A stretch of DNA of 64,000 nucleotides from a virus (IMGVR_UViG_3300008113_000014:44864-108863); one strand, 5' to 3'; positions 18,012 through 25,258 are shown, numbered from the stretch's first letter. The notes: a model not told the origin generated them from the letters alone. A program made the numbers and translations.

Positions 18012-18723
18012 GATGATGCCCTAATAAATTAATATCTGTCATAATTACAACACAATATTTTGTTCCAGATATCATTGGAAGAGATGCATGTTCATATATA
18101 TAGTTTGATGGGAAAATTGCTATGTCTCCAACTTTTGGTGTTAGTGTGTATCCATCTAATCTTGGAAATTTAATTTCTCCACCTTCGTAGTCGTCATTTA
18201 TATATATAACTGCAGAAACTGTAGTATTGTATGCTGGTCCATGGTCGGCATGAATATTAAAGTGCTTACCCTGTCCCTCATACTTTACAAAATTAAAAGC
18301 TTCATAGTATATAACATTTATTCCCCAATATTTTGCATAGTCATCTATGCATAGTTTTAATTTTTGATAAATCTCTTCGTGTAAATCAATTAGTTCACCA
18401 TTAAACTCATCTCGTGGACCAAGATTTTCTTGCTTATATCTAAAATCTACAGCATCTCTTGCTTTTTTTATTGGTGTAGTAGCATTGGTTACTTGTGCTT
18501 CTGACCACTTATACTTTCTACCATTAGACAAATTGGACTCAAGAATATTGATGTATCTTTTAGAGTCCTCCAAAGAAAACGTATTTCTGTATATATTTAA
18601 TCCAAGTCCTGGATTTTCTATTACAATATTTTTTTCAGATATATCTCTATTAACCCTATTTGATACAGTCTCAGATCTATCTTTAGTAAACCATGGGTTT
18701 TCATTTTCATCATAAGTGTTCAT
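17995..18723 (-). CDS. 2OG-Fe(II) oxygenase, P4H-like (8)
   Basis: 242 aa. GKHFNIHADHG gives His158 and Asp160, YINDDYEGGEIKFP the turn, YEHASLPMISGTKY distal His212 and Lys222. First gene of the oxygenase operon, with a terminator for the preceding repeat-protein gene just upstream. The C-terminus ends in a basic/histidine tail (GHHHESKR). Confidence 0.87.
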   Translation of the reverse strand: MNTYDENENPWFTKDRSETVSNRVNRDISEKNIVIENPGLGLNIYRNTFSLEDSKRYINILESNLSNGRKYKWSEAQVTNATTPIKKARDAVDFRYKQENLGPRDEFNGELIDLHEEIYQKLKLCIDDYAKYWGINVIYYEAFNFVKYEGQGKHFNIHADHGPAYNTTVSAVIYINDDYEGGEIKFPRLDGYTLTPKVGDIAIFPSNYIYEHASLPMISGTKYCVVIMTDINLLGHHHESKR

Positions 18724-18825
18724 CTTTATCCCCTTTTTATTTATTATACACTACCTTTATCTTTTTGTAAACAAAAACAACCCTTGTTGCAAGTATTTTG
18801 CAAGACATGAATGATAGCACTCATA

Positions 18826-18853
18826 AAACACAAAAGGCCAAACAATGTTGGCC
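18826..18853 (-). terminator. Intrinsic terminator after the Phe/Pro-repeat gene
   Basis: Stem GGCCAA/TTGGCC (18836-18841, 18848-18853) followed on the minus strand by TTTTGTGTTTTA. It insulates the oxygenase operon from the upstream structural genes. Confidence 0.7.
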
Positions 18854-18876
18854 AATTGTATTACTTCTTTTTTATT

Positions 18877-19842
18877 TTACTGTACACCTGGAAGTGTAAA
18901 GTATGGGAAGTAAGGGTTATTTGCAGGGAAGTATGGGAAGTACGGTGGGAAGAATGGGAAGTAAGGGAAGTAAGGGAAGAATGGAGGGAAGAATGGGAAG
19001 AACGGGAAGTAAGGGAAGAAAGGTGGGAAGAACGGGAAGTATGGGAAGAACGGGAAGAAAGGTGGGAAGAACGGGAAGAATGGGAAGAACGGAAAGAAAG
19101 GTGGGAAAAATGGTGGGAAGAATGGGAAGAACGGTGGGAAGAACGGTGGGAAGAACGGAGGAAAGAACGGTGGGAAGAAAGGTGGGAAAAACGGAAAGAA
19201 TGGGAAAAATGGCGGAAAGAATGGACCGAATGTAGAAACAACAGAATTAGATGGTTGTGATGCTGCAGATGTTCCATTTGCATTTACTGCGGTAACGGTA
19301 TAAGTATAAGTTCCAGCAGCAATTTCTGTAATAGTAATTGGTGAAGCAGAACCAGTTGCAGTACGTCCAGATGAAGATGTTACAGTGTGGAATGGTGAAA
19401 TTAAAGCTGAGTTTCCAGTATTTGGACTTGTAAATATAACAGATACTACACCAGATGTTCCACCAGATGCAGATCCAATAGTTGGAGCGTTTGGCTTTGA
19501 TGTTGGAACAACGGCTGCTGAGGCAGCAGATGCTGGTGATGATCCTATTGCATTTCTTGCAGTGACTGTAAAGGTATAATTTGCTGGAGTGCCAGTAGTT
19601 GACATTCCTGTAACAACTATTGGCGAAGATGCGCCAGTGGCTGTAAATCCACCAGCATTAGATGTGACTGTGTAATCAATGATTGGCATCTTGCCATCAA
19701 AAGCTGGTGGTGTAAATGCTACTGATACCTGTCCGCTACTATATGTCCGACCTGAGCCTTGAACAGTAACTGCACCAATAGTAGGAGCTTGTGGGACTGA
19801 TCTTTTTGAAGATTCGGTGGTACCATTATTAATTTGGCTCAT
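18877..19842 (-). CDS. Fibronectin type III protein with long Phe/Pro (FFPPFF) C-terminal tract
   Basis: 321 aa. After a short polar head come two fibronectin type III domains (about residues 18-115 and 116-208; typical PNAPTIGSASGG, YTVTAVNANGTSAASQPSN). From residue about 208 to the C-terminus the protein is built almost only of Phe and Pro (FFPPFF, FFPFFP), turning to PYFPYFP near the end and finishing with NNPYFPYFTLPGVQ. The DNA is a purine-rich GGGAAGAA-type repeat on the plus strand. The tract is too regular to be accidental coding; the other frames are also open but only because of the repeat. A role in adhesion or membrane contact by the tail is plausible. TACAAT lies just before the ATG, suggesting its own promoter. 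Confidence 0.8.
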   Translation of the reverse strand: MSQINNGTTESSKRSVPQAPTIGAVTVQGSGRTYSSGQVSVAFTPPAFDGKMPIIDYTVTSNAGGFTATGASSPIVVTGMSTTGTPANYTFTVTARNAIGSSPASAASAAVVPTSKPNAPTIGSASGGTSGVVSVIFTSPNTGNSALISPFHTVTSSSGRTATGSASPITITEIAAGTYTYTVTAVNANGTSAASQPSNSVVSTFGPFFPPFFPFFPFFPPFFPPFFPPFFPPFFPPFFPFFPPFFPPFFPFFPFFPFFPPFFPFFPYFPFFPPFFPYFPFFPFFPPFFPYFPYFPFFPPYFPYFPANNPYFPYFTLPGVQ

Positions 19843-19882
19843 AGCAGTAATTGTACCATAAGATTATACACTTTTTGATATT

Positions 19883-20593
19883 TTATCTAACAAATATGTA
19901 CATATTTTTAGCGACCATTGAGGCATCGTTATCTGTCAGTATTTCTGGGAAAGCTCCATAATTCCTAACCATATCGTTTTCTACCACAAAAGTATGCTCT
20001 AGCGAAATATCATATGAAAATTGATATTTTAGGTTTGCAGCAAAAGTAGTTGGGCTAATACCTGAATCTGGGATATAGGTCTTGAACCAAACTTCCGTAT
20101 TATTACTAAATGTTGTTAAGACTATATCATAACGAACTGTTACAATTGATCCAACCTTTAATGCTGTTAGGTTTATTTTTTGTGACTGTGCATTATACAA
20201 AGAGACATTATTTTCTGGTAAGTATTGTTCATTATTCTTGCCTTTGCAGTCAAAGTTAAATCTGACCCATCCGTCATTTCCTTTTGTAGCACCTAAAATA
20301 ATATTTTTTTGATCTTTATTTGTGTATAGGGCCCAGCCAGATTTTTGTCCTGATGGAGATAGACCACTATCCCCTGCTTTTCCGTCTCTGCCATCTTTTC
20401 CAGGCTTTCCAGCCTCTCCTTGAGGTCCTGGTATGCCTTGTATTCCAGTATCCCCTGTGTCGCCTTTTGGCCCTCTTTCTCCTTGGGCTCCAGGAACTGC
20501 AACATATGAAATTGATTGTTCTAGCTCGTATGGTTGAACAATGTTGTCTGAATATTTTTTTGCTTTACCTGGAAAATCCATGCTTTTTGCCAT
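19883..20593 (-). CDS. Collagen-like tail protein
   Basis: 236 aa. Residues about 34-80 are an uninterrupted Gly-X-Y run (GAQGERGPKGDTGDTG...GKPGKDGRDG), a collagen-like triple-helix segment used in phage fibres as a trimerising shaft. The N-terminal 33 residues would attach it and the C-terminal 150 residues form a beta-rich globular domain. Prolines occur at Y positions (GIP, GKP), the position hydroxylated by prolyl-4-hydroxylases in animals; eight P4H-like genes lie immediately downstream. Confidence 0.8.
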   Translation of the reverse strand: MAKSMDFPGKAKKYSDNIVQPYELEQSISYVAVPGAQGERGPKGDTGDTGIQGIPGPQGEAGKPGKDGRDGKAGDSGLSPSGQKSGWALYTNKDQKNIILGATKGNDGWVRFNFDCKGKNNEQYLPENNVSLYNAQSQKINLTALKVGSIVTVRYDIVLTTFSNNTEVWFKTYIPDSGISPTTFAANLKYQFSYDISLEHTFVVENDMVRNYGAFPEILTDNDASMVAKNMYIFVR

Positions 20594-20603
20594 GGGTTAA
20601 TTC

Positions 20604-20690
20604 CTATTTCTTAACCTTGAATACCTTTGTGCCAATTTTAATAATTGGAGGCATTTTTGTTGTTTGAACAGTAGCTTTTACAACTGGCAT
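20604..20690 (-). CDS. 28-aa coupled peptide
   Basis: MPVVKATVQTTKMPPIIKIG plus a basic tail (KVFKVKK). Its ATG overlaps the stop of the upstream Ig-like gene (TAATG), mirroring the pair at 9.7 kb. Short, but the coupling supports translation. No known family. Confidence 0.5.
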   Translation of the reverse strand: MPVVKATVQTTKMPPIIKIGTKVFKVKK

Positions 20691-21091
20691 TACAAGCCTC
20701 CTGGAGTAATATCGCCAAGCACACAAATTGATCCAATTACTGGAGTCCAGACTGTGTTCTCTGATTCTCCTTGAGATTTTGGAATTGTTGCTTGTAAATC
20801 AAATGGTAGTTCTGCTACAACTGAGGTGTATTTGCTTCCCCAATTTTGTGTAATGTCTGATGAAATAAAAATTGTTGCGGTATGACCAGAAACAGTTACT
20901 TTAAGCTCATCAAGAATATCACCAGCAGGATCGTAGGCGGTAGATGAGAATGACCAAGTACTAATATTCCATCCAGTAACCTCGTCGTCTTGAAGGAATT
21001 GAACAGCAAGGGTAGAAGAGTCTCCACGCACAACAGTCCATTGGATATGAGCTGGTGTGGCTCCTAATTTCTCTGTTGTTGGGGTGCACAT
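20690..21091 (-). CDS. Baseplate-type Ig-like protein, copy 2
   Basis: 133 aa with HIQWTVVRGDSSTLAVQFLQDD near the start and VWTPVIGSICVLGDIT at the end, the same W.V.GD and final-strand pattern as the protein at 9763-10176. Probably a structural protein of the baseplate or fibre network. It is followed by an overlapping small gene. Confidence 0.6.
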   Translation of the reverse strand: MCTPTTEKLGATPAHIQWTVVRGDSSTLAVQFLQDDEVTGWNISTWSFSSTAYDPAGDILDELKVTVSGHTATIFISSDITQNWGSKYTSVVAELPFDLQATIPKSQGESENTVWTPVIGSICVLGDITPGGL

Positions 21092-21116
21092 ATGATTGAT
21101 TATACCATAAAATAAA

Positions 21117-21162
21117 GCTAGTACTCAGACGCAGTGGGGTGGGTTAGAATCTGAGTACTAGC
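21117..21162. repeat. Long perfect inverted repeat in intergenic region
   Basis: 13-bp arms GCTAGTACTCAGA / TCTGAGTACTAGC flank a 20-nt G-rich loop. The 327-bp gap 21092-21418 also contains two copies of an AAAATGGACATTT-like motif in opposite orientation and otherwise nothing recognisable. No T-tail, so an RNA structure or protein-binding site is as likely as a terminator. Confidence 0.6.
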
Positions 21163-21418
21163 AGGCTTAAAGTATAACATTATTTATTTAACTATATACA
21201 AAATGGACATTTAGGACACTAAAATTTTATAAGGCCAGGGTATTTGAAATTGTTACCAAAAAGTTATAATTAGGAATATACAAAATGTCCGTTTTATACA
21301 CATTGAATAAATTGTTGATAGTGTATACTTAAAATATATAAAGAAAAGAACTATATCTAAACAAGGTTTTTAAAAGATAGTTTATATATTTTATATAAAG
21401 GAAAATAGGAAAATTAGG

Positions 21419-21703
21419 TTACTTGGATTTAGCAATATAATCTAAAAGAATATCATACATATGATCTAGCTTATCACTAGTTGCTTTTCTTTTATCTCTA
21501 GCATTTTCTTGTTCAACCTTAATTGCTTTAATTTCATCACGCATAGAAGATCCGCCGTTAGTTTTAGTTTCTGATCTGATATCTTCTACAGCTTCTGCAA
21601 TTGGTGCTACTTGAATTTTTATATACCAGCGAATTGAGCCTACTATGACTGTTCCAATTGATAATAAGGCAAGAATGAATTGAGCCCAGTCAGTAGTAGT
21701 CAT
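21419..21703 (-). CDS. Small membrane protein, holin-like
   Basis: 94 aa. One N-terminal membrane segment (FILALLSIGTVIVGSIRW), then a charged helical tail with TNGGSSMRDEIKAIK, a pattern common in small membrane proteins near actinophage lysis genes. Likely lysis-related or tail-anchored; the topology is N-out single pass. First gene of the left minus-strand block. Confidence 0.55.
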   Translation of the reverse strand: MTTTDWAQFILALLSIGTVIVGSIRWYIKIQVAPIAEAVEDIRSETKTNGGSSMRDEIKAIKVEQENARDKRKATSDKLDHMYDILLDYIAKSK

Positions 21704-21736
21704 AATAAGATTATTATATCATTATATAAGACAAAG

Positions 21737-21816
21737 TTCGGCGGGTGGATACAAAAAATTAAAGTGCTGCTTTTAAGTTTCGCCACTAAGTGAGTTGCAT
21801 TAAAGTCGTCGCCGAA
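21737..21816. other. Possible structured element between divergent genes
   Basis: TTCGGCG (21737-21743) and CGCCGAA (21810-21816) can close an 80-nt domain with inner GTGG/CCAC and AAAG/CTTT pairings. The rest of the 187-bp gap 21704-21890 shows only the promoter listed next. Confidence 0.3.
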
Positions 21817-21852
21817 ATAGAGATATCAAACCATCACATAGACACACATGGA

Positions 21853-21882
21853 TTGACACAATCCTAGCATGTCTGATACAAT
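21853..21882 (+). promoter_or_regulatory. Strong sigma70-type promoter, leaderless transcript
   Basis: TTGACA, 18-bp spacer, TACAAT. The -10 box ends 8 nt before the ATG at 21891, so the mRNA should begin at or next to the start codon. Confidence 0.75.
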
Positions 21883-21890
21883 GGAATTCT

Positions 21891-22514
21891 ATGCTTGATG
21901 AAATCAAAAATGTTTTAATTGGTGGTTTGCTATCCAAATTGGCAATCCATCATTCTGTATATCGTTTACCTTGTACAAGTGAATATTTAGAAGAACTTGT
22001 ATCTGATGTGCTAAACGAAAACGGTATGCCAAATGACTGGAAGCCCGATAGAAGCCATAGCGTCAGTATAGACATGACTTTAGAGTCAGGACATAGTATA
22101 TCCGTCAAGTCAGGAAGATATGACCCAGTAAAAGGAACTCTTGTTATATCTGGATCTAGGCTAGGCAAACACGAAACATTAGAAAAGATGGTTGAGAGTG
22201 TTTCTTCTACACATGCTGATTACTATGTGTGTTTAGCCAAAGCAGACCAGGATTGGTCCTCTATACCGTCCAAAAATGAGATTAAGACATATCACCTATT
22301 TGTATTTGAAGCGTCAAACCTTGATTATGGTTTTGAGCATTGGTCAAGAAAAGAATCTAAGCATGGCAAAGGCTACAAATATGTAATGGAGATACCTGGG
22401 ATGTCAGCTACTATACGTCCTACTATGTCTCATCAGTTGTGGACTACTGTATCTTGTGATATCATTGGTATACCGTCCAAATTGGAAATTAACAACGACT
22501 TTGGAACATACTAA
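21891..22514 (+). CDS. Unknown protein, possible PD-(D/E)XK-type nuclease
   Basis: 207 aa, leaderless. Residues about 57-72 (SVSIDMTLESGHSISVKSG) resemble the D...xVK core of restriction-endonuclease folds, with Glu48-Glu52 upstream and a following helix; the region LFVFEASNLDYG lies where a second strand would be. This is a fold guess by eye. The gene has its own strong promoter and no operon partner nearer than 27 nt, which suits an early defence/host-takeover gene. Confidence 0.4.
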   Translation: MLDEIKNVLIGGLLSKLAIHHSVYRLPCTSEYLEELVSDVLNENGMPNDWKPDRSHSVSIDMTLESGHSISVKSGRYDPVKGTLVISGSRLGKHETLEKMVESVSSTHADYYVCLAKADQDWSSIPSKNEIKTYHLFVFEASNLDYGFEHWSRKESKHGKGYKYVMEIPGMSATIRPTMSHQLWTTVSCDIIGIPSKLEINNDFGTY

Positions 22515-22541
22515 AGTCCCGCACAGAAAAGGTGATATAAT

Positions 22542-22727
22542 ATGAACGAAGAAGAAGTAATTGCATTTATGCTAGAAAGTCTTAACAAAGATAATCGTGA
22601 TATTTGCACAAACAATGGAATGGCTCCAGAAGAAATTGAGAAGTCAATTGAACAAAGCCAAGGATCACTCGCCTTTATGATGAGTAATCTATATAGTAGA
22701 ATGAAGGAGAAAAACTTAATTGCTTAA
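22542..22727 (+). CDS. Hypothetical 61-aa acidic protein
   Basis: Helical and acidic (NEEEVIAFMLES, EEIEKSIEQSQ). AAAGGTGA ribosome site 7 nt before ATG. No known family; coupled to the next gene, whose TTG start overlaps its end. Confidence 0.6.
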   Translation: MNEEEVIAFMLESLNKDNRDICTNNGMAPEEIEKSIEQSQGSLAFMMSNLYSRMKEKNLIA

Positions 22728-22899
22728 ATACTATTATCGTCCATCTGAAGCAATTCTTGATGACACATTGATTAAGATTAAAGGCAATGCTGACACAATT
22801 CGCATTGTAGTACAAGCAGAGTCACGTGATGAAGCTCTTGAGTTTGCTAAAGGAATTATTAATATGGCAAATTGGGAATTGGATCACTCAGAAGAGTAA
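22720..22899 (+). CDS. Hypothetical 59-aa protein (TTG start)
   Basis: TTG at 22720 overlaps the preceding stop by 8 bases; AAGGAG lies 11 nt upstream. The sequence KYYYRPSEAILDD...IRIVVQAESRDEALEFAKGI looks like a small alpha/beta domain. Its end overlaps the convergent minus-strand gene by 16 bases. Confidence 0.55.
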   Translation: MLKYYYRPSEAILDDTLIKIKGNADTIRIVVQAESRDEALEFAKGIINMANWELDHSEE

Positions 22900-23060
22900 T
22901 CTTCCCAAAACTTGTCTCTGCCCATATTGTCTGTATTAGGCATATGGGTAGATTCTTTTTCAGAGCAATTTATGCATACCGTTTCTGAAAAAATTTGTGT
23001 TTGAAGGTTGTTTGAATCCTCAAATTCTAAGTATGCTTCTAGGTTATCTAAAAATCCCAC
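22884..23060 (-). CDS. Hypothetical 58-aa protein (GTG start)
   Basis: AAAGGGG lies 8 nt before GTG at 23060. Contains one CINC pair that could hold half of a zinc site and an acidic remainder. Second gene of a two-gene minus operon starting at 23180. Confidence 0.55.
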   Translation of the reverse strand: MGFLDNLEAYLEFEDSNNLQTQIFSETVCINCSEKESTHMPNTDNMGRDKFWEDYSSE

Positions 23061-23081
23061 TGCTTAGACCCCTTTAAAAAA

Positions 23082-23180
23082 TTATTCTGCTTCTGGTTCT
23101 GACCTGTGTGAGTTTTTACATGTGCACTCTGTGCAGCATCTGACAGGTAGCTTTGGTGCAGGTTCTGTTGTATTTTCCAT
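23082..23180 (-). CDS. 32-aa cysteine-rich peptide
   Basis: Contains RCCTECTCKN, a compact CC..C.C cluster likely to bind a metal. TATACT ends exactly 6 nt before the ATG, so the mRNA is probably leaderless. Confidence 0.5.
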   Translation of the reverse strand: MENTTEPAPKLPVRCCTECTCKNSHRSEPEAE

Positions 23181-23284
23181 AGATTCAGTATATCACAATA
23201 TGGTGAAAATCTGAAAAAAATTTGATTTAGGCAAAATCTGAATATTTCTTATCTGTGTATGATACATACATAAAGAAAATAAAT

Positions 23285-23321
23285 ACAAAAAAAATAGTGA
23301 GCACACAAGATGAATGCCCAC
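23285..23321 (-). terminator. Terminator of the 23.4-23.8 kb minus operon
   Basis: GTGGGCA...TGCTCAC stem (23297-23303 with 23315-23321, one G-T pair) followed on the minus strand by TATTTTTTTTG. Confidence 0.75.
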
Positions 23322-23366
23322 TACCTAGCTGGATCTACTGCCACCTTTTGTTTTAGGTGTAGTACC

Positions 23367-23471
23367 CTATTCGCATTTGCAAGGGTCTATGCGTGTAGTA
23401 CCCTCATCAAAAATAATGATGCCAGTATCTCCACACGCCTCGCATGTGTGTGCGTACATGGCACTTATCAT
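23367..23471 (-). CDS. 34-aa zinc-ribbon-like peptide
   Basis: Start ATGA overlaps the previous stop. CEAC near residue 10-13 and CKC at the C-terminus form a four-cysteine set like half of a zinc ribbon. Last gene of the operon before the terminator. The open plus-strand frame across this region is a shadow. Confidence 0.55.
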   Translation of the reverse strand: MISAMYAHTCEACGDTGIIIFDEGTTRIDPCKCE

Positions 23472-23635
23472 TTATTTACCTTAATGTCCATGACATTGGC
23501 TGAAAACTTTTTAACCTTGCCTAATTCGCTTTCGTTTAGTGATGCGATGAGGTGGTCAATAGCCTTAATCTCATGGGCGATGTTATCTATTGAAATTAAC
23601 TTAGAGCCTTGCCAAATTGAGTATTTGATTTCCAT
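23468..23635 (-). CDS. Hypothetical 55-aa protein
   Basis: MEIKYSIWQGSKLISIDNIAHEI..., a helical middle and basic end. It starts 2 nt after the preceding stop and is coupled by ATGA to the next gene. No known family. Confidence 0.55.
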   Translation of the reverse strand: MEIKYSIWQGSKLISIDNIAHEIKAIDHLIASLNESELGKVKKFSANVMDIKVNK

Positions 23636-23637
23636 AA

Positions 23638-23784
23638 TTAGTTTTCTTCTTTCGCTAGTAGGTGAGAGTTATTGAGAGGGCGTGATGATGATGAGAACAT
23701 AGCCTCAATCTTAGCCTTATCTTTTTCACGCTGAATTGCATAGCGTTCTTGTTGTTCTTTTCTAATTCGTTCTAGTGTATTCAT
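23638..23784 (-). CDS. 48-aa small protein, paralogue of 25477-25623
   Basis: Begins with a helical RIRKEQQERYAIQREKDKAK and ends IEAMFSSSSRPLNNSHLL. The plus-strand gene at 25477-25623 encodes a protein of identical length with the same KEQQE and IEAMFSxxxRPLNNxH motifs. Conservation of the C-terminal motif between diverged copies shows selection. GAAAGG precedes the ATG. Confidence 0.7.
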   Translation of the reverse strand: MNTLERIRKEQQERYAIQREKDKAKIEAMFSSSSRPLNNSHLLAKEEN

Positions 23785-23904
23785 TTAATGAGTACCTTTC
23801 GTTTTTAACTGTTAGCGATTTGCTAACCTTTTGCTGACCTAGGTTATTTGCCTACTATGTAGGGCTCACTAGGATTTGTGTTACTATTTAATTGTTATAG
23901 GAGT

Positions 23905-23933
23905 ATCCTATCACATACCCTGCCAAAAGTCAA
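23905..23933 (-). promoter_or_regulatory. Promoter of the 23.4-23.8 kb operon
   Basis: TTGACT, 17-bp spacer, TAGGAT on the minus strand. The spacer contains TTTTGGCAGG, similar to the TTTGTCAG element of the plus-strand promoters but 9 bp from the -10 box. Confidence 0.65.
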
Positions 23934-23954
23934 GGCGACACGCCGTTGGCGTGG

Positions 23955-23970
23955 TGTGATATAGGTCACG
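23955..23970. promoter_or_regulatory. TGTGA-N6-TCACA-type palindrome (site a, one mismatch)
   Basis: TGTGA-TATAGG-TCACG; overlaps the end of the small membrane gene. Confidence 0.5.
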
Positions 23971-24082
23971 CTCCAAGCGTGAAGCATAGGATAACGGCTA
24001 TCGCTACGCCTACAAAGGCTCCAATTAGTCCGTAAGCGACATTCTCATCTAGGAAATCTTGTAGTGCTGTAAATGGGTTCAT
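23966..24082 (-). CDS. 38-aa small membrane protein
   Basis: Soluble MNPFTALQDFLDEN head then a single hydrophobic helix (YGLIGAFVGVAIAVILCF). AAAGG ribosome site. It has its own promoter (24132-24160). Function unknown; small membrane peptides are common in phage early regions. Confidence 0.6.
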   Translation of the reverse strand: MNPFTALQDFLDENVAYGLIGAFVGVAIAVILCFTLGA

Positions 24083-24131
24083 GTTAGTGACCTTTCGTTT
24101 AGTAGTTATATTTTAACTATCTAATACTGCA

Positions 24132-24160
24132 AGTATAACATGGATACCTGTCAAAGTCAA
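24132..24160 (-). promoter_or_regulatory. Promoter of the 38-aa membrane gene
   Basis: TTGACT, 17-bp spacer, TATACT on the minus strand. It contains TTTGACAG exactly 10 bp from the -10 box, a variant of the TGTCAG-N10 promoter type. Confidence 0.7.
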
Positions 24161-24181
24161 GTCCTGACACGGCGTGTCGCA

Positions 24182-24197
24182 TGTGATGTCGCTCACA
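24182..24197. promoter_or_regulatory. TGTGA-N6-TCACA palindrome (site b, perfect)
   Basis: TGTGA-TGTCGC-TCACA in the divergent control region 24083-24417, which contains no gene but two promoters and two palindromes. Confidence 0.6.
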
Positions 24198-24290
24198 TCG
24201 CCTCGGGCGACTTGTCAAATCAACACGCCGATCATTTTAAGATTGTTATGAGATTGTTATAGTTTTCCCATAAATGTGACCTACATCTCA

Positions 24291-24306
24291 TGTGATACGG
24301 CTCACA
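24291..24306. promoter_or_regulatory. TGTGA-N6-TCACA palindrome (site c, perfect)
   Basis: TGTGA-TACGGC-TCACA, with a degenerate copy (TGTGA-N6-TCTCA) immediately before it at 24275. It lies about 50 bp upstream of the promoter at 24333. Confidence 0.6.
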
Positions 24307-24332
24307 ATGTCCGAATTGGTAGCATTTTGGAT

Positions 24333-24362
24333 TAGACATTTGTCAGACCCCCATGCTACAAT
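24333..24362 (+). promoter_or_regulatory. TGTCAG-N10 promoter 1
   Basis: TAGACA, 18-bp spacer, TACAAT; TGTCAG at 24341-24346 is 10 bp from the -10 box. The leader then forms AGCGG/CCGCT just before the ribosome site. Confidence 0.75.
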
Positions 24363-24417
24363 TACAGTATAAAGAAAAACAAGCGGTAAAGAAATCCGCT
24401 AAAGAAAGGTGGTCACT

Positions 24418-24594
24418 ATGACTACACTAAACACACTATGCAAGTGGCATGAGCCTCTTGTTTCCGCTATCTCAGAAATTGGAGATGAGCAATTTACACT
24501 ATGCATGAATTGCGATAGCAACATTGAGCGTTACTACTATGATAGTGACCCTGAGCAATTTCCTACATGGACAGATTGGTATGTGACTAAATGA
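24418..24594 (+). CDS. 58-aa zinc-ribbon-like protein
   Basis: ATG 24418 follows GAAAGG; an upstream in-frame GTG is not used. CKWHE and CMNC give a possible two-part metal site, with an aromatic C-terminus (FPTWTDWYV). First gene of an ATGA-coupled operon of five. Confidence 0.65.
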   Translation: MTTLNTLCKWHEPLVSAISEIGDEQFTLCMNCDSNIERYYYDSDPEQFPTWTDWYVTK

Positions 24595-24773
24595 ACGACA
24601 CTATGCAATTTATAGATGAGCAAGGCTTATGCGCTATGGATAACATTTGCGCTTTCTGCATAACACTATTTGACGGGTGGAATAGATTTTGCCCTAGATG
24701 TAAGGACTATAAGGGCGTTATGGCTCTCCCTGATTTTATCAATACCTATGGAAAGGACGGACTCTCTAAATGA
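24591..24773 (+). CDS. 60-aa zinc-ribbon protein
   Basis: CAFC and CPRC separated by 14 residues make a plausible zinc knuckle. Starts within the previous stop (ATGA). Function unknown. Confidence 0.65.
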   Translation: MNDTMQFIDEQGLCAMDNICAFCITLFDGWNRFCPRCKDYKGVMALPDFINTYGKDGLSK

Positions 24774-24934
24774 GTACCTTTGTTAATCTCCCCTCAGTAT
24801 GTGGGGCAACATCTGCAAGCGTAGATGTGTATGACTTAGACCTTAACCCTCATGGGGTTATCTGTTGTGACAATTGCAAATCAATTGTGTTATGCCGTAA
24901 GGCTTGGGACTACCTATACAAGGAGGCTAAGTAA
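24770..24934 (+). CDS. 54-aa Cys-containing protein
   Basis: ATGA overlap with the preceding gene; contains CCDNC followed by LCRKAWDYL, a treble-clef-like half site. Next gene begins TAATG. Confidence 0.6.
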   Translation: MSTFVNLPSVCGATSASVDVYDLDLNPHGVICCDNCKSIVLCRKAWDYLYKEAK

Positions 24935-25071
24935 TGCCAGTATTTAATTTTGAGTTATTTGTAGATGTAGAAGCAGATGATTTTGAGTCTGCCTTATCAT
25001 GGCTAAAGGCTATGCCACTAGAGAGACAACTAGATTTCCATGTCATTGACTATAAGCAATTGGAGGCTTAA
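24934..25071 (+). CDS. 45-aa small protein, paralogue of 25783-25920
   Basis: MPVFNFELFVDVEADDFESA then LSWLKAMPLE and a final strand. The protein at 25783-25920 has the same length and shares MPVFNF, DFESALSWLK/NFESALSWLK and PLER. A beta-alpha-beta mini-domain is likely. Confidence 0.65.
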   Translation: MPVFNFELFVDVEADDFESALSWLKAMPLERQLDFHVIDYKQLEA

Positions 25072-25074
25072 CAA

Positions 25075-25218
25075 ATGAAAAAAAATGTTTTAATTAGTTT
25101 TGTAACTGAAGCAGACACAGACCTTCAAGCAGTTTTTAATTTGAATAAAGTTTTTGCTAAACTTAGCGAAAACGAATTAGAAAAATTTAATGCGTTTGAA
25201 GTTTTACCTGTTGAATAA
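25075..25218 (+). CDS. 47-aa small protein
   Basis: MKKNVLISFVTEADTDLQAV... predicted beta-alpha-beta like its neighbour. Last gene before a strong terminator. Confidence 0.55.
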   Translation: MKKNVLISFVTEADTDLQAVFNLNKVFAKLSENELEKFNAFEVLPVE

Positions 25219-25229
25219 ATAAAGCCAAG

Positions 25230-25258
25230 ATCGCAGAAATAAAAACTCTGCGATTTTT
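25230..25258 (+). terminator. Intrinsic terminator
   Basis: Perfect 8-bp stem ATCGCAGA/TCTGCGAT (25230-25237, 25247-25254) followed by TTTT. Confidence 0.85.

Noticed and set aside
18811-19283. Several long overlapping frames on both strands over the purine repeat
   Set aside because: They arise because the simple repeat has no stops in most frames. Only the Phe/Pro frame is fused to recognisable fibronectin domains, a start and a promoter.
23310-23675. Plus-strand open frame of 121 codons
   Set aside because: It runs antisense to three coupled minus-strand small genes with ribosome sites, a shared terminator and a conserved paralogue, so it is a shadow frame.
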